The notes beneath the pieces were generated by a model, which saw only the letters and a program-made list of their open reading frames with translations, did no database searches and had not been told where the DNA came from. Shown one piece after another: positions 24,455 through 38,500 of a stretch of DNA of 64,000 bases; position 1 is the stretch's first letter, and each line of letters opens with the position of its first letter. The DNA is from Thuidium tamariscinum (Eukaryota > Streptophyta > Bryopsida > Hypnales > Thuidiaceae). Both the position numbers and the translations under genes were made by a program. The stretch is taken from NCBI GenBank assembly GCA_947034885.2, contig OX344753.2:6510001-6574000 (forward strand), read 5' to 3'.

Positions 24455-25690
24455 TGACCCCTAAAGGTCTAAGGCCTTTTTTGTGCGAAAAAACACTTAA
24501 AACTCCCATTTCTATAGCAAAGAGTTAAAAAACTTGAAAATTATTTTTTTCACATCTAACCATAGGATCTTATACCTATTTAGTTTGAAAATATGAAAAA
24601 AATTTCAAGGATTTTGACTGCATAGATTGCAAGATATCTGGGTCTAAAGTAAAGAAAACAAGTTTTTCAGCACATTGCAAGATTGAATTATTTGACTTTG
24701 AACATCCTTAATTTTAATTTTTGGCACTATAGAGATTTGAGCTTAAAATATTTATGGCGAATTTTGTCAGAATGGTGGTATTCCATTAGTTTGATACTTT
24801 TAACAGTTCAAATCATGAAGTCTGAAATCTATATCTGTCATAGATTTTTGAAATCTAGACCTATCCAAGATGTTCTAGACCATGCGGTATAAAATCTAAA
24901 TCTATCATAGATTTTAGATATCTATGTGAGTCCTAGATATCTAAAAATGTATACCAGTTGTAGATGCTAATCTTCAATTCAAACCGTGTGGTCTGAAAAA
25001 TGGCATTTGGAATACCGCCATTTTAACGAAATTTGCCATATTTATAGTGGGGAATTGAGTTGAGGGTCTAGGAAAAAATAGGAAACATAAAAAAATTTAA
25101 TTTTTATTCTTAAAAAATTTGTTATATAGAAGTAGATACAAGATAGAAGGAAAAGTTAAATAATTTATAATTCTATGATGGAATTAAAATGCACTAATTC
25201 CAATGGTGAGATTATTCTAGCAAGCAAAATAAATCATGTGGAACTTTTTTTCTTCTTAAAATTGTAAAAACTGCATTTTGAAATGAATTCTACAATTTAT
25301 TTTTTTGAAAAGATGATCAAACTACCCGAAAAATAAGATTGTCCATAACTTTCTTATAACAAATCCAAATGGAATGAATGAAATCTTTTCATGTAGAAAA
25401 TAATATTACAATTTGTAAGAAGGAATTCTTTTTTTAATATCAAGTTAAATTTTTTTGGAGGGGCTACCCTCTCTCCCTTATTTTGAGCTTATTTGGATAT
25501 AACTTAAGCTCTAATTGTTCCTTGTTCCTTGTTCCTAAGCTCTAATTGAAAAAAATGTATTTCCATGAAGCTAATCAATTTTTTTATCTTCTAAAAAAAA
25601 TTCAAAAAATTAGGTCAAAAAATTAGCTGGTAGGACCTGTCCAAAATCCCATTTGTCCTATGAAGGGACAATGATCCTTTAGGGGTTTAA
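24455..25690 (+). repeat. family R repeat, copy with nested MITE
   Basis: Matches 49610-50520 in inverted orientation: ACCATAGGATCTTATACCTA near 24551 pairs with the complement near 50385, and ATTCCAATGGTGAGAT near 25197 with the complement near 50050. It is interrupted at 24756-25037 by a MITE absent from the second copy. No transposase was found. Confidence 0.65.
24756..25037. mobile_element. MITE with 8-bp target duplication
   Basis: A 282-bp element with termini GGCGAATTTTGTCAGAATGG and (right, inward) GGCAAATTTCGTTAAAATGG, flanked by ATATTTAT at 24748-24755 and 25038-25045. The interior holds reiterated TCATAGATTTTTGAAATCTA-like units. An 8-bp duplication fits hAT-type elements, but the GGC termini are not classic hAT ends, so superfamily assignment is open. 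Confidence 0.75.
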
Positions 25691-25699
25691 AGTTAATTT

Positions 25700-27319
25700 T
25701 TGCATGATGTAGATTGACAATCATTGTTTTCTAGTTCAAAGAAGGTAATTCTATACCCATGTGCATCCAAATACACATATCAACTTGGTGTGCCATGAAC
25801 TTTAATTTGTTTCATCTTATTGGCAATTGAAAGAATATTTTGGATTTCTTTAAATGATGATAGTATGTTTTGTGAGTAGAATACTATTTTTTGAAGAGTT
25901 GATTCTAGCTATCTAAGTAGACCCAAAATCAACAGGATGGTAGAAAAGAATAGATTTCATATATTTAGCAAAAATTTTGTAGGCATTAATTTTGTTATAT
26001 GGTTACAATTTTGTAAAGTTAATTTAGAAGAATAATTAGTCAATTACACCAAAACGGCAAGTTCACTTGCTCTAAAAAAAAGTAGAAAAATTCATCATGA
26101 ATTTAGGCTTGGTCAACTTGTAGACTTGACCACCATTTGAGAAGCTAGACCAATAGATGGTTAACCACTTAAAAAGCACCCTATTTGCATTGTTATAGAC
26201 TTCATACCTATTCACAAACTAAGATTCCTCATAACTTTCATTTTTGTAAAATCAAAATGGAATGATTCAAAACTTCCTGTATATATTGTTCTAAAAATTC
26301 ACTTTTCAAATTTTCAAATCTTAAAAAAGTGATTTTTAAGGAAGTTTCATGATTTGCTCGGCTTGCCCGCCAAAAGATGAAAATGACATATCATGCAATA
26401 ACTTTTTAACCGCATAGTCAAAAGTTATGAAATTGTTGCACCTTAAAGCTACTCTTTGGACACATGTTGAACATTTGAAAATTTTAAAGAAAAGACATCA
26501 AAACTCCATTGATAGTGAACTACCCAAAGTTACTATGTTGCCAGAAGATGATGTTTAGACCTTTAGGGGTTATGTAAGAAGATAGTTTCATGATACTTTA
26601 GAAGGACATAGTAATGGAAGTCTAGAAGGGACACATTTAATGGAAGTCTAGTTGGATAAAATGGTACATAGATGAGTACAAAGATGATTATGGATATTTT
26701 CAATTTAACTTTGTAGGGACACTAAAGACTAGAGTAGTCTAATGGATGACTTCAATTAGCACTAGAGGATGGGAAAAAAAGTTTTTTCATCATGTTTATT
26801 TATTTAGAGGGTACTTCAAGAATATATTTTGTAGTGAATAGTATTGCAATGCCCTTCACTTTTAAGTCTTATTGTTTTTTCTAAAGAAGAAGATGTTCAC
26901 TCTACATATCACCTTTGTAGTGTATTTTGGCCATTTCTTGCTATTTTCTCTTGATGTGATATCAGCTATAAAAATGATGTTTTTTGAATTTAAGTCCACC
27001 AATGAAATGAAGCTTACCAAGTGTAGTTTTTACTTCAAATAGAAAAATTTTAAAACTCATAAATTTCAAATTTTTATAGTAGTATAAATTGTAGTCCTAC
27101 AACTATGGTTTGTTGATTTTTTAATTTTAAAGTGACACAATAACTTTGGTTTATACCATGATGTTCTACACTATATTATTCATTTATGACTTGTAATGGA
27201 GATGTGACTTCACCTTTCAAAAATAGATTTAGAAATTTTCAATCATATACCTAGTTGCAAAGTGGCAACAAACCAAGTGATGAAAGACTAAGGCTTGAAG
27301 TTAGTGGTTATAAGCCCAC
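25700..27319. other. AT-rich intergenic sequence with old repeat fragments
   Basis: No gene supported. About 26200-26560 weakly resembles family R (CATAACTTTCAT... AAATGGAATGA). The rest shows no recognisable structure. Confidence 0.4.
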
Positions 27320-27612
27320 ATGACAAATTTCATTAAAATGGCAAAATTCCATTACTTTGACACTTTACACAATTTAGGATAAGTAGTCTAAAAACTAAAT
27401 CAATCATAGATTTTTGACATCTATACAAGTCATAGATGTTTGAAATCTACACTAGTCCAAGATGTTTCAAACTACGCATTCTGAAATTTAAATCTATCAT
27501 AGATTTTTGAAATCTATATGTATCCTAGATGTCTAAAATTCTATTTCTATCCTAGATGTTAGTTTTCAATGTAGCCCACATTGTCCAAAGAATGGCATAT
27601 GGAATACTACCA
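27320..27612. mobile_element. second copy of the 8-bp-TSD MITE family
   Basis: Termini ATGACAAATTTCATTAAAAT and (right, inward) ATGGCAAATTTTGTTAAAAT, with the same reiterated CTATCATAGATTTTTGAAAT motifs inside as the 24756 copy. No matching flanking duplication remains, so it is probably older. Confidence 0.6.
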
Positions 27613-27779
27613 TTTTAACAAAATTTGCCATTTGTCCCTTATGGTTCATTAAAGTAGGAGACTTGAACACCAACATGGCATTGAAATTGAGCAAGACTCA
27701 AAGGTACATTTTTCTTTCTTAAATGTACCAAATTTGCACATTTCATCAGGTGGTCACTTTTGATGGCCACAAATGACTA

Positions 27780-28202
27780 TTTTTTTTCAACTTCAAAAAT
27801 TTGTAACTAATTCTGTAAAGCTCCAAAAAATATGAAACAATTTGGATTAGATGCCTATTCCACTTGTCTTTAATCCTTGAAGGACAACCGGTGGCCGTAA
27901 AAATCATGCATTTTGATATTGTGTGACATCACCTACTTTGAGAAAGTCAAATATACTCATTGGAAGTTAAAGAACTCTAGAAGATCTTTCCTTTCCACCC
28001 CCAATACTGAGGATGAAAAGTTGCATTTTTGTCCTAGAAGGAAAGATTCTTTGTCATTTAAAAGACGTCAAGCATCCGTGGCGATGTTCAAGGGCTAAAG
28101 AAAAATTCACTAAAAAATATTTCAAGATGTTTCACCTCCCCCAAATTCAGTTCCAACCTTAGATGGTCGGTTTATAGACCTCGTCCCTTACATAAATTAA
28201 AG
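27780..28202 (+). repeat. interspersed repeat (copy also at 51268-51475)
   Basis: Contains GCTCCAAAAAATATGAAA near 27821 and CCTTAGATGGTCGGTTTATA near 28159. Both blocks recur in the same order at 51268-51475, with a shorter interior. Part of it (27860-27945) is shared with 5950-6040. Confidence 0.5.
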
Positions 28203-29529
28203 CCGGGCCATTCCACTTCAAGTCAGAGGGAGAGGCCCTGCAAGGAGAGCTTTTAGAAGCCTAGCTTGCAATGCAAGAGAAGCTGGTCAAAGCAAGGCGT
28301 GACTGTTGTGTGTCCCATTCGAACTGGAGCTGCCCGGCCAGAGGCAGCGGCGGAGCTGGAGCTGGAGCTGGAGCTGGAGTGACAGAAAATGAATGATCCG
28401 AACTCCACGGGAACCTCCTGCGCCGCTGTTGTGAGCTAGCTCGAACCGCGTGACTCAGTCGAAAGGACTCTCCGATCGGCTCTTCAATTCTTTCAAGTAC
28501 GTACGCATGCATGCATGTGCTCGATGCTCGAGCTCCCCGCGCGCGCCTAGCTATGCATTCCACTGAACAGCCGCGTGCTTGAGCTGATGATTGAAGAAAA
28601 GATCATGAGGTTCTCACCACCAGCTAGAAAGTACCTCAGTCCCTCTGCCGAAATTAATCTCAGTCCAACCCCTACGCTACCGTACCTGGCGCATGCAGAT
28701 TGGTCTCTCCGTCTCATGCATGCATAATGTCTGCGCGCGCGCATACATGTAGTTTCGAGTAAGTTCAGGAGCTAGTTTTGAAGTGGAGTCCTCAAGCTTA
28801 AAGAGGCGGTTTTCGATCAAACACTGCAACAGGCACGAGGCTGTGAAATTGTCATTGAAAGAAGCCAGGATAGTAATTGTGCAAATACTGGTTGATTCCC
28901 GCATTGGTATGGTACGTTTTGTACATAAGTCTGGGGTGACTTCGTACTAGTGAAGCAGACGAGATCGAGAGAGAGTTTTGCAATTGATGTTCAGGATTCG
29001 TTTGATTAATTCCGTGGTGAGGTATACATACATACGGTAGTACGTAATAAAGCTCTGTAGTTTCTCACGGGATTGCTTTGCAGTGGAATTCTCAAGCTTA
29101 AATACGGTTTTCAAGCACTGCAACCGGCACTGGACGACGACAACCCTGTGTACTCACCACTGTCACCACTCGCCAGTGAAAGAAGATCGAATTTTGTGCT
29201 GCATGTTGGGTATAGGTTGGAGCTTGATGGGTATCGTACGATTTGTAAGTTTGGGATGCATTCATGAGTTTTGCAATTGATCGATTACTTGATTGCGTGG
29301 TGACGTGAACGTACGGAGGCTGGGAGTTCGAGTAGGTTGTGTTTGGGGAACATCGAGCGTCCAGAAGTGAGAGAGAGAGATGAAATCAGCTACTGAGCGA
29401 GGCAGCTGGTAAGAGATTTCGATCGAGGTCGAGAGCGTTTTGCAATTGATGAGATTGTACGGAGCTAGGGAGAGTAGGTTGTGTTAGGGGGAGAGCTATC
29501 TAGAGAGACTGGTACAGTAGTGTTGATCG
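28203..29529 (+). promoter_or_regulatory. promoter/5' leader of the cation-chloride cotransporter gene
   Basis: A sharp rise in GC marks the start of the gene island. It contains a GAGCTG microsatellite (about 28350-28378), RY-type CATGCATG clusters at 28506-28518 and 28716-28727, and a tandem segment duplication (about 28770-29035 versus 29080-29320, sharing CTCAAGCTTAAA and GAGTTTTGCAATTGAT). The ORFs crossing it are not conserved. The transcription start was not determined. Confidence 0.5.
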
Positions 29530-32500
29530 ATGGTGAGAAGCAGTGAGGAGGAGACGACGATGGGGAGAGCAGCAATGTCCATGATGCAATCGCAAGGGCC
29601 GTGCGGGTGCGTGCCGACGCGCGTGACGGCGAGAGCTTCTTCGTCGTCGGAGTCGCTGGAGGGCGTACGAGTGAGTGCGAAGAAAGGCGCGTCCGCGCAA
29701 GGGGAGCGCTTGTGGTACAATGGGGTGCATCAGATGCGCGGCGGAAGGCGCGGAGGCCACCAAGGCAAGACGAGTGCCAGCACTGTTAGTGGCTTGGGGA
29801 CATGGAGCGGCGTGCTCATCCCCACTTGCGAGAATATGTGGGGTACGTGCGCCGAGATCTTCACCACGAGATAGCTTGCTTGCACCTTCAATTTCTTGCA
29901 ATTGCCTTCAATTCCCCGCCTTCATTCCGTGCCTCCAATTTCTTGCCTTCATTATGATCGAACGATCAGGCCGCACGCCTAGTCTGACCACTTAGCTCGT
30001 AGTCGAAGGTTGATAGTTGATACGAGAAGGTTGGTACAAGAAGGTTGAAAGGCTTATGTATTGACTAGCTGTTGCCTGCAGTCGATTGGTTTCTGACTTT
30101 GTCACTGAGTGAGATGATCGTCGTTCTCCTTACGGGAAAATCAGAAGTTTATCACATGATTCTTAAAAAATTTTGCACTAGGAAGGGACCGAGGGAAAAG
30201 CGAAAACATAGTTTGAAATCCGAGGCGCGAATTCTCCGGTTAGGCAAACATTGTAAACTTGAAATGTTAATCCGGGGGTCACAGATTATCCCTCTGCTAG
30301 CTTAGCTTGTTCTTGATCAAAAGGTATGAAAATGGAGAGCTAGATCTGTCAGTGACGAGTTCTTGAGTCGAATGCGATTTTGTGATTTCGTTCCCGACCT
30401 GGCACTGAGCTACGTTGAGGACCTTGTGGTCGGGTCGGAGCTTCTACATTCTTTGTATCGACATTTTCGCTGCGAATCTGGAGGACAAAAATTTGTGACA
30501 TAAGTCATGGACACAAAGCTTCAAAAACTAGAACTTGTATGAATTAACGTTTCATGCCGCCCTGAAAATTGCCGAAGTCGTGGAGTTCCTTCATTGTAAT
30601 GAAGTTGACTTCGATGTGCATCGGCAAGGAACGGAGTTACAGTCAGAGCGTGGGATATATCGTCCCATTTCATGACCAATATTGCTTGAATTAATGGTAT
30701 AGCTCTAGAGGTTACGACAAACTGGATGGAAGCTAACTAATGACAAAATAGCTCTGCAAACAGAGTACGGAGATTTGGTGTTGATTGATCGAGAAAGGTA
30801 ACTCTTTGAATTGTTGCGAATTAGACTAATTAATTTATGGAATCGTGACCGATGTTGGAACCGTTGTTGCCATGTCGGTGTCTATCTGCGTGCAGGGGTG
30901 CTCATTTTTTTGCGCTTCTTCTACATCGTGGGGAGCGCGGGCGTGTGGCAGACGTTCCTGATCGTGTTCGTCACCTTCCTGTGCGCCATGCTCACCACTA
31001 TGTCCTTGAGCGCCATCGCCACCAACGGCAAAATCGAACAAGGTGGCACTTAGTAAGTCCATGCAATGACGCTTCGTCAGCAATTCGCTCCTTCTGGAAG
31101 TGTTTTGAAGGCGGCTCAAGCTAGAGAATAATTTAAATCTAACGTGATGGGGAAATTAAAACAAACGTGCATGAGTATGTGACAGTTATCTCATATCTCG
31201 CGCGTTGGGACCCAAGCTGGGTGGAGCCGTGGGCTTGCTCTACTTCATCGGGGTAGCGCTCCTGGCTGTCATGGAGGTAAGAAAAGATTGAAATTAGGCC
31301 CTAGCTGCAAATACCTGCTGAGTTTGTTGGTGGTGAAGGTGGGTTCAGAGGTTGGGGTCAATGGTCCAAGCTAATCTCAATGGACCCCAAACCCTAAACA
31401 CACCAGGTCCATTTTTGCAAATAATAATCATTTTGGGGCAGAGTACCGTATAAGTCAGTTTCATTAGTCCCCACAAAATGAAATGCTTGTTGATTTCGTT
31501 CTTGTTCTTATTGGATTTGGGTTTGAATTTTAGGGTTTGGGGTCGATAGAGATACTGATGTTCACGTTCCCGGAGCTGGCATTTCCGCATGCGACTCGCA
31601 TGCTGGGTGCATTGGTGTTGCTTCTCCTGGGTACGCTGGTTCTGTTGGGCATCAAGTTTGTGTCCAAACTGGGTCTCTTCTTCTTCGCACTCGTGCTCTA
31701 CACTATGCTGTCATTCTACCTGGGGCTGGGCCTGGCGCCGCGCGGATCCGCCCATCCACCATCACTCAGTGGCCTGTCGTGGAGTACCTTCAAAGGCAAC
31801 TGGAGTCCGGGGTACCCACCCGGCAAATCCTTCTCCACGGCCGTGGCACTCTTCTTCCCCTGCTTCACCGGCATCCTCAGGTATGTACGGGACAATCCAT
31901 TGTTCAGGCTACAATAACAAACTCAATGCAATGTGAAGGAATGTTCAATCAAATCCAAACTATCTAAAGATTGAGGCATTGATTTTGCAAGTAAAATTGC
32001 TGACCGAATCCCATTTCCTATTGCCTGACCCCTGTTACCAGCTGCAACTCATCCCTTCGAATCAACCAACTTGGTTGGCCTTCAACTAGCATTGGGTGAA
32101 CAATGCCATGACTTGGATAAACTAATGTCCATGTCCTCTGATCTGTGAATATAAATCAGGGATTTTCTACTGTCCCTTTTTCAATAGTGGTCTACATGAT
32201 CTCCTTGTGGAATGATTGCATATGAAACCACCCTATACATTGAGTGCCAGAAGATGATGTTGATGCAAGAAAGTTTAATTGGATTTCTATATTTGTACTA
32301 CCCAATCGGCAATGTCAAATAAAGAGGCAGCTTTCCAAATGCCAAAAAGAGAATAGCAAGCGTTTTCCCATTTGTTAGATTTACAACACAACAATACTGC
32401 CATTTTATCCTTGAAACACTTCCATTTCAACGGAAATTTCCTTCAAATTGAGTGATTTGTCTAGTTAGCCCTAGAGAACAATCTCCCAACAAAAGCACAA

Positions 32501-35500
32501 TCCTACATATTGGGCTCATGTTCAATTCTAGATTGCAAGTAAAGCTCTAGATATGTGCTCATGGCTATGGTTGGATGGTTTTTTGGTTGCAGTGGAGCTG
32601 ATAGAGCGACCAACCTGCGGCGACCAGAGAAGTCCATTCCCCAGGGGACGTTGGGAGCCGTAGTGGTGAGCTTCGTCATGTACATCTCCTACATGGGGTT
32701 GTGGGCTGCCGTGGCACAACGGGATTACCTTCTGGGGAACTCAGGCTCAGGCGAGCATGCCATGCTTGATGTCGTCCGCATGGTGGCATTTCCAGTGCCC
32801 ATTCTCACGGAGCTTGGCATTGCTATCACTGCCATTGCTCAAGCAATGCAATGCATCATCATCGCACCTCGGTTACTCCAGGTAGGCTGGATCCATACCC
32901 CTGGCAACCAATTGATAGATCAAGTTTTAGTTGTTTGTTGTGGTCAATGACATTCTTAAAAAGTATGGCAGCATTCCGATGAAATGTATCCCGAGTTTTC
33001 AAGGCGGCAATTCTCATCAAATCCTTGTTTTAATGTGAAGAATCTCCTTCTGATCTTGCACGTAAGACAAGATACCACTATCTATGTCAGCAGTGGAATG
33101 TCCCGAGCACACATGATGAGGCCGTGAAATAGGCATTTGTACAACAGAAATGATATCACTTTCCTCGGGGGCCATTTAATTTCTCCTGATGGTTTGATTG
33201 TTTGTTGCTCGTTACGAGTGCAGGCGATTGCTGCAGATGGAGTGGTGCCCTTCTTGGGACCCTTTGCAGTGGTGTCCGAGAACGGGGAGCCTCGGAGGGC
33301 CTTGCTGCTCACGACTGGCCTTTGCCTTGTTTTTGCCATGATTGGGAGTTTAAACGCAGTGGCACCTCTGGTGTCCATCTGTTTCCTGACTTGCTACTCG
33401 GCTCTCAACCTCTCTTGCCTTGTCCTCTCCGTTGTCAATGCTCCCAGGTACGTAGTCCATCCTACCGTTAGTAACACGCACGGTTTTGAAATTATAGAGC
33501 AAAAAAAAACCCTACAAGGAGGACCACTCATATGCCATTACATTGGAAGGAGTGGTGCTGTACCTAGGTTGTGTCGCTCAAAAGAACTGGAACTTACAAG
33601 AGCACATTATTTAGGTTTCTGCTGTCAATTTTTCTATGACTCTAATGCACCAAAGCTTGAAATAGTTCTGTGGTTCTAATAATTACAAATTAAGGAGTTT
33701 CTTGCCAAGACCAAGAAATATCTTACATATCTGGAAAAGTCTTTGAAATTTGGCAATTCTGCAGCACTGTTGGGATGATCGACTGGCTTCCTTCTGTGTG
33801 TAGTTGGAGGCCCAAGTGGAAATACTATCACTGGTCTGCCGCACTTCTAGGATTCGTAGCTTGTGCAGCCATGAATTTTGTGATCGTGTGGTACTTCGCT
33901 CTGGTGGCGATGGTCGTCCTTGGTTTATTGTATGCCTACATCGACTACCGCCTGGTCTGTTGCTCTTGGCTTGTCCTAATTTACAATTCATCTCATTTGC
34001 GCAATTTATTTACATATGTTAGCCATGATGCACAAGGCCCTTTTCTCTGCACTTGAGAGAAGCTACTGCTTGATATTATTGAGGATTACGAAAGTTTTGT
34101 TGCTGTAAGGATGCGTGAATGGAAATTGACCTTTTTTTCCCTTTCTCTTTTTCCTTCAGGTAGAAGTGAATTGGGGAACAGGTTTAGGAGGACTCTGCCT
34201 CCAAATAGCAGTGCGGGGAATTTTGTCTGCGAGAGAGGAGGCCAGGTACACAGTGAATTGGCGACCTCAGCTCCTGTGTCTTTCCAAGCCTCGGTCCTCG
34301 TGGACTGATGAGGGTCATGCAGACCATGAATTTCTCTTCTTTACATCCCAGCTGAAGAAGGTGCTGGGATTTGCCTTGCCTTTCCATTTAACGTTTTTTT
34401 CTCAACTAAATTTGATTGCTTCTTGAAGAACTTGAATACATCATTAAGAAAATCCTCCCTGTGATTTTTAGGGTTTAGGTCTCTTTGTGGTCTTATTAAT
34501 CATTTGGAAGCCTCTCCATGAGCCTTCATATGAACATTGTGTGAAATTTCTTGAAATAGTGTAACTTGATTGAAAACCCTGATACTTCCTGCCTTCTCAT
34601 TTTAATTAAGGCATTTCTCCAAACTAAGATCATTTGTGTTTAAGTTGTGTGACTAAAGAATCAATTAGTTTGTGTCACAATTTCTAAGACGTTACTTAAT
34701 TGCACACTTTCACACCATGATGTATGTGAGGCTAACAGAGTATGGCATCGGCGACCATGTTGTTCTTGTGGAAATAACAGGGGCAAGGGCTGTGTGTTGT
34801 TACTGTCATTCTTGAAGGCAAACTTGAGGAGATGGCAGCTCACGCGGTGGGTGAAAAGGTGTGAATTGTTCTACGTTTTGTAATGTGTGCACAGAGCAGT
34901 GGTTTGATTTTCTTCTTGTGGGTGTCAAACTGTTATCAGAAAATTTTGAATGAAACATAAACGTCTTACTAAGTACCACCCACATTACATATCAAATATC
35001 AAACTAGCAGAAACTATATTATTTTCAGAAATCCAAACTGTTACTTAAGAGTCCCAGTTCACTTTTGAATGTTTCAGTCTGGTTGAGGCTCTTTCATTCT
35101 CGACTTAGAGCCTGTACGGAACCATGCTGTGAAGATTTCATGACACCCATACTTGGTGATTAATCAACAGGCTTTGAAAATGTTCTAATTCTCACTTCTA
35201 AATTCAGTAAAACTTCATTTGAACTCAATTTTAGACTGAAAAATATTAATTTTTTGTCGTAGATGAGATGAACCTAGTGTCCAGCTATGATATTTAGTTC
35301 TGACTCAGTCTGTTGCTTTGTCAAAGCAATTCTCTGACATACGTTCCACGCATTATCTGTGAACCTAGTCTCCCTGTTTCCAATTTTTTTGTTAATTTTG
35401 TGGCAATAGCATGATTTTCTACGCAGAATGGTTTTCTTAACCGGCGTGCATACATATTCTCGATGTGCAGATTGAGCTTGAGAATCGTATGAATGAAGCA

Positions 35501-38500
35501 AAAGTAACGGGATTTGGAAGGGTCTTGATTGCAAATTCATACCGTGAAGGCAAGACTTATGCCATTCAATCCTCAGGCTTGGGAAGCTTAGAGCCCAATA
35601 CCTTGGTTCTTGGTTGGCCTACAAAGTGGCGAGACGAGGGCCATGACGATAATGCAGAGGTAAATCATATTGAAAATAATAAGATGATTTCCAGTAGATT
35701 GGAAAATTCTGTTTAAAATTGCAAAACGTTAGTTCTAAACATCTAAACAACATCAATTTCATCAAAGTTTAGCAGATTTAACAATCAATCAATTGATATT
35801 CATTCTACTTCATCCTGGCTGTTTCTGATTGTCCAAGACTATCGCTTTTCTTTTTGAAAGGAATTTAAGTTCTCACTTCTTTGTGTTGATTATGATTGTA
35901 CATTTGCTTGCAGATTTTGTTGGAAACTCTAACAGAATGCCGGGCAGTAGACAAGGCCGTACTCATGTGCATGCACTTGGATCTGTTTCCTGGAAAAGAG
36001 GAGGTTCAAGAGGGAGTGATTGATGTTTGGTGGATTGTCCACGACGGAGGGTTGCTCTTGCTTCTGGCGTATCTTCTGCAGCAGCACAAGATTTGGCGCA
36101 AATGCAAGCTCCGTGTGCACACTGTAGCTGAAAAGCTTGATAACTCTGAACTAGTGAAAAAGAATTTGGAAAAAATCTTGGAATTGGTGAGCCCGTACTC
36201 TTCTTTCTTTACTGTTGTATTAACATTTTCTGAAATACATCGTGACTGAAAAATAATGTCACGGCAGCCAATTCTTCAGAGTCTGATTTTGTGTATTGGA
36301 TGTGGATGTGATTCTGCTCTTGGCAGGTGCGAATCAAGGCTGAGGTTCACGTTATAGAGCTTGATGAGTCATGTTTGGCACCTTACACATTTGACTACAC
36401 CATTTGGGCCGAGGAAGCGCGAGCTTTTGCTGAGGAAGTTGTGATGTATAGGTCGGTACTCCTTTTATTTTTTTACACTTATGGGACACTGAATTATGGA
36501 GATTTTAGTAAAATTACACAGTTTACCAATGGATTCCTTCCCCAGTCATGCTCATATTTTAGGTGCTAATATTTTAGGTGAAGTTGAAAATGGGTGCTCC
36601 AATCTTAGTCCCTATGACTTGATTAAAGAAACTCGAACCAAAGTTAAAATCATGTGATTTCAGAAAGACAAACGAACACCGAAGTGCAAGTCCTGAAACC
36701 TCAAGACGACAAGGTGAAATTCCCAAGTTAGGAGAAAAACTAGTCAAGGAAAAGGCGTTGGCCACCTTCCAGGTTAGTGAGCTTGAGGGGGGTGGCCATT
36801 CAAGGCGGCATCGGCGAAGCTCATCAAGTAAGTCGACCGATCTACATTGACAATCATCTAAAATATCACAAATTTTTGGAAACCTCATGTTTGTCGTTTC
36901 ATCTTCATCTACAGTACAATTGCAACATAGCAGAAATTTCAATTAAATTGGCAAGTTTCTGATTGCCGCAAATGAGATGTGCAAGCGTTTTCCCTTCGAT
37001 CATGAGGACCCATGTTAATACATTTAAGTTAAATACAACTGTATGAATCGTTTCTACTTTTACTGACAATTGCCAATGCACTGGGAGTTTGTTAATGTAC
37101 ATATGAATCTTCCAAACCGTAATTTATGGTGGTTCAAATTTTTCTTTTCCAGGTCCAAATGGTGGTAAGGAATCTCTTCAAAATGGTATGAGACCCGCCC
37201 ATTCAGACGAGGCTATCCATTGGAAAACCCCAAATGACGATAGCGTAGAGCTTGAAGCAGCTACTGCCAATATAAGTCCCTCAGAATACAAAAAGAAGAA
37301 GCCAAAGAAAAGCACACAATGGGCTGATGGTGGAGATGAAACTACGAGTAGGGGAGAGCTTCAGAACCCTCTGGAAATTGTCGTTGATAAAGGCCATCGA
37401 GGACTCGATACGTTGGACAGTGACGAGGTAAGTCATTTTACATGTGATACAGATTTCCTGAAGAAATTTATCTAACCCGTAGTCATCACAGCAACCCCTG
37501 GGGCTGACTTTTCAGTGGTTTGTTAAAACTATGCTATTATTTTCAGGGTTCCTTGTTCCACAAACTCTTAGATAACTTCATTTGCTTACCCTCCCTCAGG
37601 AACAATGATCAAAAGGAGACCTACCTATGAATCATGCAGAATATTCCCTTCATAATGTGCACTATCTTAAACTTCTGGAGATGGTCTAATTTTGTTACAT
37701 GTTTTCATCATTTCATCCTTCTTTCAAATGTTGTTGTAAGTGGATATTCCATAAGTTCAACACTTTGTATCATAGGCAAACCCTCTCTTATATCGTTGAA
37801 ACACCTCTAGATGGTCGATTTGATTGCGGCCATGAAGAGACCTCCCTCCCTAAGAATCATGGGAAAAAAAATCCCAAATGACGTGACCTCAACTCAAGAG
37901 TCCCGATCCTGAAATGGTCAAACATTACTACTAATCTTCATCCTTGACTACACATCTTGAACTTGGAATGTAATGGAAAGTGATCGCAGTTTGCATGTTT
38001 TTGTGATCGTAGAAGAGTTTGTGTAGTTCCTATTAAAAAAACGGAAGGAAATTATGTAAATTAGGCACGTCTGTGAAGCAAACATTATGGCTTTCAAATG
38101 CAGATTGAAGCGAACTTTTTGATTATAACATAGTTTCAGTGATTACTTTCCATGATTTTCCAATTTCAAGATGTGTATCAAGCTGTAGATTGTGCGTGAC
38201 TGGATCGTCCAACATTGATTTTCGGATTTTTAGAGCACTTACAAAGTGGCCCTGTGGCGATAACAGGACGACAAATCAGACAACGGCAGTGCCATCCAAA
38301 GGTCAAGCCAATTCTATCCCGAGTCTCCAGCAGGAAACCCACGAGCTGGAGCTCACGAGGATGCACCGGAACCGTTTCGAAGGACATGGGAAACAATGAG
38401 CCAAAGCTACGCGCCCAAGGAACTGAACGGCGTCATTCTGGAGCAATCCCGGGATGCGTCCCTGATCCTCATCAATCTTCCGGATCATTACCAGGGCATT

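Noticed and set aside
29496-29901. Long ORFs antisense to cotransporter exon 1
   Set aside because: They are shadows of a GC-rich coding exon and match no family. The plus-strand frame carries the conserved SLC12 start of the membrane domain.
33448-33679. Extension of the exon 6 frame of the cotransporter into 33679
   Set aside because: A GTACGT donor at 33448 joins in phase to APSWRPKWKY at 33804, a conserved block. The extension is intronic.
33775-33803. Alternative earlier start of cotransporter exon 7 at the CTGCAG near 33763
   Set aside because: It would put MIDWLPSVC before the conserved SWRPKW block and break the phase. The TAG acceptor at 33801-33803 restores the codon AGT and the family sequence.
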